11,159 bases of DNA, taken from NCBI GenBank assembly GCA_002349055.1, contig DECD01000047.1, positions 107,335 to 118,493 of the forward strand. Direction: 5' to 3'. The stretch comes from Bacteroidales bacterium UBA2939 (GTDB lineage: Bacteria > Bacteroidota > Bacteroidia > Bacteroidales > P3). Position numbers and translations under genes: made by a program. Below, piece by piece: positions 6,282 to 11,159 of this stretch (position 1 is the first letter of the stretch; each line of letters begins with the position of its first letter). The notes under the pieces were generated by a model. The model made no database searches. It was given only the letters and a program-made list of their open reading frames with translations, and was not told the origin of the DNA.

Positions 6282-7529
6282 CTATCGGTTAAAGGTGCTA
6301 CTGAAGTAGTCTATTTCCCGTTGGGCAATTTTCAGCCTGTGTGCAACAGCTTGCCACCGGCTCACAGCGGTCTTCACCTCTTGGATGATAGAGCGTGCTT
6401 CTTCTTTGGAAATCAGATATTCGTCGGAAGAGTCGAGTAAAATATCCAAGTTTGCAAGATTTGAATCTCGGTTGATAAGTAGGCTTTGGGTATTGCTGAG
6501 GGTGGGGTTGAGGTCATAGACTGGCGAGAGAGTCCATCCACGTGGGGTGAGCAGAAAACCATGGTTGCGGAAATGGTCGTCGCTGTTGCCGACGGCGATG
6601 TTAAAGGCCACACGACGGTAGAGCTGTCGCAGGTTCCACTCCACTTCGCAGCAGTGCTGAAGGATGAAGTCGACGATGTCTAGATAGCCGTTTCCCGTGG
6701 TGGCATTGCAGCCATCGGTGAGGCCCAAGAGTGTCATTGCAGAGGCGAAATGGCGTCGGCGGCCGTCGTCAGTCCGGTCGAATCGCCGAGAGAGGAATAC
6801 ATGGTGTCGTTCGCCAACAAAGAGTACGGAGGTGTCGGCAACGGTAATTCCGGCTTCGCGGGCCAGCAGATGGCACAGATGCTCCCACAAGGCCACGTCG
6901 TGGTCGTCATTGCGTGACGGGAATTTGGCCACGCATAGATGTCCACTGTTGTCAACCACTCCGGCTTTGGGGCGAGCACCACCCAGTGAGGAGCCGAGAT
7001 GCACCAATTGTTGTATCCAACGTTTTTCTGGGAGAATGTTGCGCTCTTCGCTCTGCTCAATCTCGTGGCTTGCTGCTACAAGAGTTCTGATGTCGGATAC
7101 CGGCGGGATGCGCAATTCGGCATTGGAATTGATAAAATCACCTTCAGGTGACAACTTGAAGCGCAGGGCTCCCATGCGAGAGAAGTCGTCTATACCCATG
7201 AAATAGTCAAAAGAGGTGAGACAATGCACCAGACGCTGTTCCTCTGCGGCGAGTATCTGCTCGCGACGAGCCACAAGGATTCTCCCCCAGCGGTCGGGCA
7301 ATGCATCAGAAAAACATCCAAAGATGTCGTGTCCAGGTTGAGTGTATTGCATGCCGGGATAGCTTCTGAGGTCGGCACTGAGGAACAACGAACTATACTT
7401 TTTCAACCATCCGTTATCAAAACAAAAGGAATAAGAGTCGGCACCCCGGAGACTCTCATAGCCAAGTTCCCCCATCAGCAGGGGCCTTGGAAGCCAGTCG
7501 AAACAGGCATATACATAGAGTGTCTGCAT
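6282..7529 (-). CDS. hipA: HipA-type serine/threonine kinase toxin
   Basis: This 415-residue protein has both HipA subdomains in one chain. The N-terminal part (about 1-110) contains DALPDRWGR at 75-83, followed by SRMGALRF at 117-124. The kinase core has a glycine-rich loop GSSLGGARPK (179-188) with serines at the usual autophosphorylation position, the ATP-binding Lys202 in LCVAKFPS, RRFDR (248-252), the catalytic loop NSDDHFRN (315-322; Asp318, Asn322) and the metal-site motif SPVYDLNP (335-342). All key kinase residues appear intact. Characterised HipA kinases phosphorylate aminoacyl-tRNA synthetases such as GltX and induce growth arrest; the target here is unknown. The ATG at 7529 lies 5 nt past the hipB stop. 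The pair has its own promoter and terminator, consistent with an independently acquired module. It is full-length, not the split HipS/HipT arrangement. Confidence 0.93.
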   Translation of the reverse strand: MQTLYVYACFDWLPRPLLMGELGYESLRGADSYSFCFDNGWLKKYSSLFLSADLRSYPGMQYTQPGHDIFGCFSDALPDRWGRILVARREQILAAEEQRLVHCLTSFDYFMGIDDFSRMGALRFKLSPEGDFINSNAELRIPPVSDIRTLVAASHEIEQSEERNILPEKRWIQQLVHLGSSLGGARPKAGVVDNSGHLCVAKFPSRNDDHDVALWEHLCHLLAREAGITVADTSVLFVGERHHVFLSRRFDRTDDGRRRHFASAMTLLGLTDGCNATTGNGYLDIVDFILQHCCEVEWNLRQLYRRVAFNIAVGNSDDHFRNHGFLLTPRGWTLSPVYDLNPTLSNTQSLLINRDSNLANLDILLDSSDEYLISKEEARSIIQEVKTAVSRWQAVAHRLKIAQREIDYFSSTFNR

Positions 7530-7534
7530 AAATG

Positions 7535-7852
7535 TTATTTTTTGGATGCCCGTTCACGGTTTTTCAAAGTGAGGTCTTGTATTGCGCGACCGAGTTCGTC
7601 TTTCTGGGCGAGCAAAAGGATATCGTCTTCCAGCTGGAGGGCGTACAACACTCGCAGGTAGATGCCAATGGCCACAGTAGGGGTGCCCTTTTCAATGCGG
7701 CTGATTGTTAAAGGAGAGCAGGATGCCCTTTCTGCGACCTGTGCCACGCTGAGGTTCCGACGCAGGCGAGCCAGACGAATCTGTTCACCGACGGTTTGCA
7801 GGTTTGTCTCCAGTTTTCGAGGCATCGTGGTGCCCATTGTTGCCTTGCTCAT
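7535..7852 (-). CDS. hipB: HipB-type XRE-family antitoxin/repressor
   Basis: This 105-residue protein has a Xre/Cro-type helix-turn-helix at about 20-75: VGEQIRLARLRRNLSVAQVA, then SPLTISRIEKG, then LRVLYALQLEDDILLLA. The last phrase is typical of HipB-like antitoxins. In known systems HipB dimers bind the operator, neutralise HipA and repress the operon. The C-terminal tail (KNRERASKK) is basic. The ATG at 7852 is the longest start; Met6 (7837) and Met10 (7825) are alternatives, since the HTH only begins near residue 20. It is followed after 5 nt by hipA, the usual antitoxin-first order. Confidence 0.92.
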   Translation of the reverse strand: MSKATMGTTMPRKLETNLQTVGEQIRLARLRRNLSVAQVAERASCSPLTISRIEKGTPTVAIGIYLRVLYALQLEDDILLLAQKDELGRAIQDLTLKNRERASKK

Positions 7853-7864
7853 AATCTATCAACT

Positions 7865-7885
7865 ATTATTTAAATATGTAATAAT
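7865..7885. promoter_or_regulatory. Candidate HipB operator inverted repeat
   Basis: ATTATT (7865-7870) and AATAAT (7880-7885) form an inverted repeat with a 9-nt spacer, between the hipB promoter and start codon. Outer AACT (7861-7864) and AGTT (7889-7892) add a less regular second arm. The tract is very AT-rich, so chance is a real alternative. Confidence 0.3.
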
Positions 7886-7927
7886 TTGAGTTAGTATATA
7901 TTTTATGATAGGTTATTAATTTGGCTG

Positions 7928-7959
7928 CAAAAATACACACTTTTTCTGAAATGGCCAAA
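7928..7959 (-). promoter_or_regulatory. hipBA promoter
   Basis: TTTG (7959-7956), a 20-nt spacer, then TATTTTTG (7935-7928) is a full match to the Bacteroidota TTTG/TAnnTTTG promoter. It leaves a leader of about 70 nt before the hipB ATG at 7852. The -33 box overlaps the T-tract of the prfB terminator. Confidence 0.75.
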
Positions 7960-7999
7960 AAAAAAATGCTTCAACTGGCTTTTTCCCACCTGAAGCATT
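7957..7999 (-). terminator. Intrinsic terminator of prfB
   Basis: On the minus strand AATGCTTCA (7999-7991) pairs perfectly with TGAAGCATT (7973-7965) across a 17-nt loop. The stem is followed by a T-run at 7966-7957, partly shared with the stem. It begins about 20 nt after the prfB stop. Confidence 0.9.
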
Positions 8000-8020
8000 A
8001 GGATGAATTGTGAAAATAAA

Positions 8021-9133
8021 TCAACCTTCGGCTCCGAACTCCATCAGATAGGCTTTGATGAATTCGTCGATGTGGCCGTCCATGACGCCGGCGACGTCGG
8101 AGGTCTGGTAGTTGGTGCGGTGGTCCTTGACGCGGCGGTCGTCCATGACATAGGAGCGAATCTGCGAGCCCCACTCAATCTTCTTCTGGTTGGCCTTGAT
8201 TTTGTCCTTCTCCTCCATGCGGTGCTTGAGCTCGCGGTCGTAGAGCTGCGAGCGGAGCAGACGCATGGCGTTCTCCTTGTTCTTGGGCTGGTCGCGAGTC
8301 TCGGTATTCTCAATCAGGATTTCCTCTTCCTCACCGGTATAGGGGTCTTTGTATTGGTAGCGCAGGCGCACGCCCGACTCCACTTTATTGACATTTTGAC
8401 CACCGGCGCCGCCACTGCGGAAGGTGTCCCACGAGAGTTTCGACATATCAACCACCACTTCAATTGAATCGTCAACAAGCGGTGTGACACTGACACTTGT
8501 AAAACTCGTCATACGTTTGCCCTGGGCGTTGAAAGGGGAGACGCGGACCAGGCGGTGGACGCCGGTCTCGGACTTGAGGTAGCCATAGGCGAAGTCGCCC
8601 TCAATCTGGAGGGTGCAGCTCTTGATGCCGGCACCGTCGCCGTCGAGCGAGTTGGAGATGACCACCTTGTAGCCGTGGGTCTCGGCATAGCGTATGTACA
8701 TGCGCATGAGCATCTCGGCCCAGTCCTGAGCCTCCACGCCGCCGGCACCGGCATTGATGGAGAGCACGGCGTCGAGACGGTCGCTGTCGCTGCGCAGCAT
8801 GTTCTTGAACTCCAGCTCCTCAACCTTTTTCTGCGCGACGGCAATCTGCGCCACAAGCTCTTCCTCGGTGGCGTCGCCGGCCTCGAAGAATTCGCCCATC
8901 ACCTCAAGGTCGCCGCAGGCGGTGTCGACATCCTTGTAGGCTGTCACCCAGCTCTTTTTGGCGTTGATGCCTTTCACCACCTTCTGGGCCTCCTTGGGGT
9001 CGTTCCAGAAATCGGGGGCTTCGGTTTTCTTCTCCTCCTCGGCAATCCATGCGCTGGTTTTGTCGATGTCGAGGAATTTCTTCAGTGCGTCCTTGCGCGC
9101 GATGAGGTCTTTTATCTGCTCTTGGTTGGTCAT
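8021..9133 (-). CDS. prfB: Peptide chain release factor 2
   Basis: This 370-residue class I release factor recognises UGA and UAA. The anticodon-like tripeptide SPF is present in VRVSPFNAQGKR, and the peptidyl-tRNA hydrolysis motif GGQ in SGGAGGQNVNK. The coiled N-terminal domain (MTNQEQIKDLIARKDAL) and the C-terminal WGSQIRSYVMDD signature match RF2, not RF1. The ATG at 9133 is preferred because the family N-terminus aligns there; the upstream in-frame extension to 9184 would run into the SRP RNA gene. Many bacteria have a CTT-TGA frameshift site near codon 25 for autoregulation. Here the matching place reads straight through as TTC CTC GAC ATC, so the gene is uninterrupted. It lies directly downstream of ffs and ends in a strong terminator. 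Confidence 0.97.
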   Translation of the reverse strand: MTNQEQIKDLIARKDALKKFLDIDKTSAWIAEEEKKTEAPDFWNDPKEAQKVVKGINAKKSWVTAYKDVDTACGDLEVMGEFFEAGDATEEELVAQIAVAQKKVEELEFKNMLRSDSDRLDAVLSINAGAGGVEAQDWAEMLMRMYIRYAETHGYKVVISNSLDGDGAGIKSCTLQIEGDFAYGYLKSETGVHRLVRVSPFNAQGKRMTSFTSVSVTPLVDDSIEVVVDMSKLSWDTFRSGGAGGQNVNKVESGVRLRYQYKDPYTGEEEEILIENTETRDQPKNKENAMRLLRSQLYDRELKHRMEEKDKIKANQKKIEWGSQIRSYVMDDRRVKDHRTNYQTSDVAGVMDGHIDEFIKAYLMEFGAEG

Positions 9134-9143
9134 AACATTACAT

Positions 9144-9157
9144 AAAAAAAGGGCAAG
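9144..9157 (-). terminator. T-tract terminator at the ffs 3' end
   Basis: CTTGCCC, the 3' arm of the SRP closing stem, is followed by seven T residues (9150-9144), making the RNA's own basal stem a terminator-like structure. The tract ends 10 nt before the prfB start codon, so prfB expression from the ffs promoter would need readthrough. Confidence 0.6.
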
Positions 9158-9246
9158 CTGTTTATATCGCACCGCTACAACCAAACACCCTTGCTGTATT
9201 CCTACCCTGGGGGATTCAATGGGAGCTGGTCGTATAAGACTTGCCC
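9151..9246 (-). ncRNA. ffs: Small bacterial signal recognition particle RNA (4.5S)
   Basis: The minus strand holds the SRP apical core CAGGGTAGGAATACAGCA (9209-9192): CAGG, a 3-bp stem GTA/TAC closing a GGAA tetraloop, and AGCA. This is the layout of the E. coli 4.5S core that binds the Ffh M domain. The 5' GGGCAAG (9246-9240) pairs with the 3' CTTGCCC (9157-9151), and further paired blocks (TTATA/TATAA, CG/CG, ACC/GGT, GCT/AGC) extend the long hairpin toward the core. About 96 nt in all, usual for the small form without an Alu domain. Seven T residues (9150-9144) follow the closing stem and would serve as terminator. A strong promoter lies upstream. The RNA works with Ffh and FtsY in co-translational membrane targeting. 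Confidence 0.88.
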
Positions 9247-9300
9247 TAACTCTCTGTGGCTGGTGGAGTTAAACGAATTCTCCAACGCCTTTACGAGATG

Positions 9301-9331
9301 CAAAGATACGACTTTTTTTTGTTCTGACAAA
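9301..9331 (-). promoter_or_regulatory. Promoter of ffs (and probably prfB)
   Basis: TTTG (9331-9328), exactly 19 nt, then TATCTTTG (9308-9301) is a perfect Bacteroidota housekeeping promoter, with CA following the -7 box. Transcription should start near 9294, about 48 nt upstream of the SRP RNA closing stem. Confidence 0.85.
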
Positions 9332-9351
9332 AAAAATTATCAATTCGGGCC

Positions 9352-9372
9352 ATAACCTATAACTCATAACCC
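9352..9372. repeat. Three tandem 7-bp units after priA
   Basis: ATAACCT, ATAACTC and ATAACCC follow each other without spacing (9352-9358, 9359-9365, 9366-9372), directly against the priA stop codon (9375-9373). The first five bases are identical in all three. Confidence 0.6.
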
Positions 9373-11159
9373 TTATGCGGGGTCAACATCGTAGATGACG
9401 GTGACGCCGCTCCAGCCTTCCTGCTTGGTGAGGTCGTCGCCTATCTGGCGGATGACGCGCTTGGCGTCGGCCACGGGCTCGCTCTTCTCGAAGCGGAGAG
9501 TTATCTGCTTGAGGTACAGTCCCCGGATGCGGCTTACCAGCGGGTATTCGGGACCAAGGACGCGCGTGGCGAAGGCGCTGCGCAGATGGAAGGCCATCCA
9601 GTCGGCGGCGGCGTTGAGAACCTCGGCGTCGCGGTGCTTGAGGGTGATTTCTATCAGGCGGTAGAAAGGCGGATAGCGGAAGACGCGCCGCTCCTGTATC
9701 TGCTCGTTGTAGAGGCTCTGGTAGTCGTTGTCCATCACGTTGGCAATCACCTGATGGTAAGGGTTGTAGGTCTGGATGATGACCTTGCCGCCGCCGTTAT
9801 GGCGACCGGCGCGGCCGCTCACCTGCGTCATCTGCTGGAAGGCGCGCTCGTAGGAGCGGAAGCTGGGGTAGTTGATGATGTTGTCGGCATTGATGATGCC
9901 TACCACGCTTACATGCTCGAAATCAAGTCCCTTGGTCACCATCTGGGTGCCCACAAGGATGTCGATGCGGCGGTGCTCGAAGTCGGAGAGTATCTCGAGA
10001 TATTGGTTTTTCTGAAGGGTGCTGTCGAGGTCCATGCGTGCCACGCAAGCCTCGGGGAAGAGAATCTGGAGGTCTTCCTCGATGCGCTCGGTGCCCACGC
10101 CTGTCATTTTCAAATGTGTAGAGTGGCAGGCCGGACACTCGCTTGGCACGGGGATGGAGTAGCCGCAGTAGTGGCAGCGCAGCGAGTTGGTGGCCTTGTG
10201 GTAGACCAGCGACACGTCGCAGTGGACGCAGTGGGGCACCTCGTGGCAATCGTCGCACTCGAGCCGCAGCGAGAATCCGCGGCGGTTCTGGAAGAGGATT
10301 ACCTGCTGTTTTTTCGACAGTGCCTCCTCGATGGCCTGCAACAGCGCCACCGAGAAATGCCCTTTCACCAGCCCCTGGCGGTGGGCCTCCTTCATGTCGA
10401 CGCAGGTCACCTCCGGCAGACTGAAACCGCCGTATCGTTTTGTCATCGTGGCCATTCCGTACCTCTCCTGGAGAGCGTTGAAGTGGGTTTCCACGCTCGG
10501 CGTGGCGCTGCCGAGGACGGTTTTTGCCTCCCACTGCCGCGCCAGGTAGAGGGCGGCGTCGCGGGCGTGGTAGCGCGGCGACGGCTCGAACTGCTTGTAG
10601 GAGCTGTCGTGCTCCTCGTCGACGATGATAAGTTTCAAATCCTTGAACGGGAGGAAGATGGCGCTCCGTGCGCCCAGCAGCACCTGGTATTCGCCGCTGA
10701 GGGTGCGGTGCCACACCTCGGTACGCTCGCTGGCGCTGAAGCGCGAGTGGTAGATGCCCACCTTGCCGCCGAAATATTTCCTCAGGCGGTTGATAATCTG
10801 TGCCGTGAGGGCAATCTCGGGCAACAGGAATAGTGCCTGTCCGCCAGCCCTCACCACTTCGTCGATCATTTTGATATACACCTCGGTCTTGCCGCTCGAG
10901 GTGACGCCGTGGAGGAGGAATATGTTATGGCTGTTTGATTGCAGGCAATCAAACGCCTGCTGCTGCTCCTCGTTCAGCACAATGCTTTGGGGGTCAACCA
11001 GCTCCATGTCGCTGTAGTCGCGCAGGCGACTCTCGATGCGCTCCTCGATGGTAAGCACGCCGTTTTTGACTAGCGTCTGCAAGGCCGACCCCTGCGGAAG
11101 CTCGCGCTTGGCCACGGCCTCCTTGCCGAAGTGCGACAGTTGCAGGAACTGCATCATCA
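9373..11159 (-). CDS. priA: Primosomal protein N' (replication restart helicase PriA), N-terminus outside window
   Basis: The visible 594 or so residues are the C-terminal three quarters of PriA, a 3'-5' superfamily 2 helicase that reloads the replisome at stalled forks. Counting from 11157, a winged-helix remnant (PQGSALQTLVKNGVL) comes first. The helicase core follows: Walker A GVTSSGKT 84-91, DEEHD 180-184, GSATPS 216-221 and the arginine-finger motif QVSGRAGR 445-452. Eight zinc-binding cysteines sit at 301, 304, 310, 313, 328, 331, 341 and 344 (CDDC, HCVHC, CHYC, CPAC), the two-zinc insertion diagnostic of PriA. The Met at 11157 is internal; about 200 residues including the 3'-DNA-binding domain lie beyond the edge. 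The stop is TAA at 9375-9373, and no clear terminator separates it from the ffs promoter. Confidence 0.96.
   Translation of the reverse strand, partial: MMQFLQLSHFGKEAVAKRELPQGSALQTLVKNGVLTIEERIESRLRDYSDMELVDPQSIVLNEEQQQAFDCLQSNSHNIFLLHGVTSSGKTEVYIKMIDEVVRAGGQALFLLPEIALTAQIINRLRKYFGGKVGIYHSRFSASERTEVWHRTLSGEYQVLLGARSAIFLPFKDLKLIIVDEEHDSSYKQFEPSPRYHARDAALYLARQWEAKTVLGSATPSVETHFNALQERYGMATMTKRYGGFSLPEVTCVDMKEAHRQGLVKGHFSVALLQAIEEALSKKQQVILFQNRRGFSLRLECDDCHEVPHCVHCDVSLVYHKATNSLRCHYCGYSIPVPSECPACHSTHLKMTGVGTERIEEDLQILFPEACVARMDLDSTLQKNQYLEILSDFEHRRIDILVGTQMVTKGLDFEHVSVVGIINADNIINYPSFRSYERAFQQMTQVSGRAGRHNGGGKVIIQTYNPYHQVIANVMDNDYQSLYNEQIQERRVFRYPPFYRLIEITLKHRDAEVLNAAADWMAFHLRSAFATRVLGPEYPLVSRIRGLYLKQITLRFEKSEPVADAKRVIRQIGDDLTKQEGWSGVTVIYDVDPA

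Noticed and set aside
9134..9184. N-terminal extension of RF2 to 9184
   Set aside because: The extra 17 residues have no counterpart in RF2 and overlap the SRP RNA 3' end and its T-tract.
9332..9351. Possible priA terminator before the ffs promoter
   Set aside because: A T-run exists, but the only stem next to it is a 4-bp AATT/AATT pairing, and the T-run doubles as the ffs -33 region. Too weak to call.
9586..10833. Long open frame on the plus strand opposite priA (415 codons)
   Set aside because: Antisense to well-conserved PriA motifs. The translation is repetitive Val/Ala/Glu/Leu with no domain signature.
1..11159. CRISPR arrays, tRNA or rRNA genes, phage genes
   Set aside because: No spaced repeat array, cloverleaf, rRNA segment or phage structural gene was seen on either strand.

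Overview
The window reads as ordinary chromosome from a member of the Bacteroidales with fairly high GC. Two things point there: the gene set (short-LID adenylate kinase followed by obg, FKBP lipoproteins, a full-length RF2), and four or more good matches to the Bacteroidota sigma-ABfr promoter (TTTG, about 19-20 nt, then TAnnTTTG), with almost no Shine-Dalgarno sequences. The genus cannot be fixed from the sequence alone. Every gene I can support lies on the minus strand, so transcription runs from high to low coordinates.

In transcription order, the window opens inside priA (replication restart helicase, N-terminus cut off by the window edge). Next comes a small SRP RNA gene (ffs) with its own near-perfect promoter, abutting prfB (release factor 2), which ends in a strong intrinsic terminator. 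A self-contained hipB-hipA toxin-antitoxin pair follows. Its promoter overlaps the prfB terminator tract, and it has its own terminator. A 775-bp remnant of an IS30-family insertion sequence then sits upstream of a long operon.

That operon is: an NrnA-like DHH/DHHA1 phosphoesterase read in frame into an FKBP-like lipoprotein; a second FKBP lipoprotein; adk; obg; and a PAP2-family membrane phosphatase. Spacings are 22 nt, 17 nt, a 4-nt overlap and an 8-nt overlap, and the operon closes with an intrinsic terminator. cvpA begins 7 nt after that terminator's T-tract and runs off the window.

The most unusual point is the DHH phosphoesterase/lipoprotein junction. The last helix of the cytoplasmic enzyme serves in the same reading frame as the basic n-region of a lipoprotein signal peptide, and a GTG codon sits exactly where a nested lipoprotein start would be. 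The ffs-prfB arrangement is also notable: the SRP RNA's terminator-like closing stem and T-tract end 10 nt before the prfB start codon. The IS30 copy is dead. It has an internal deletion that removes the first catalytic Asp and shifts the frame, but it carries a good outward-facing promoter match aimed at the DHH operon.
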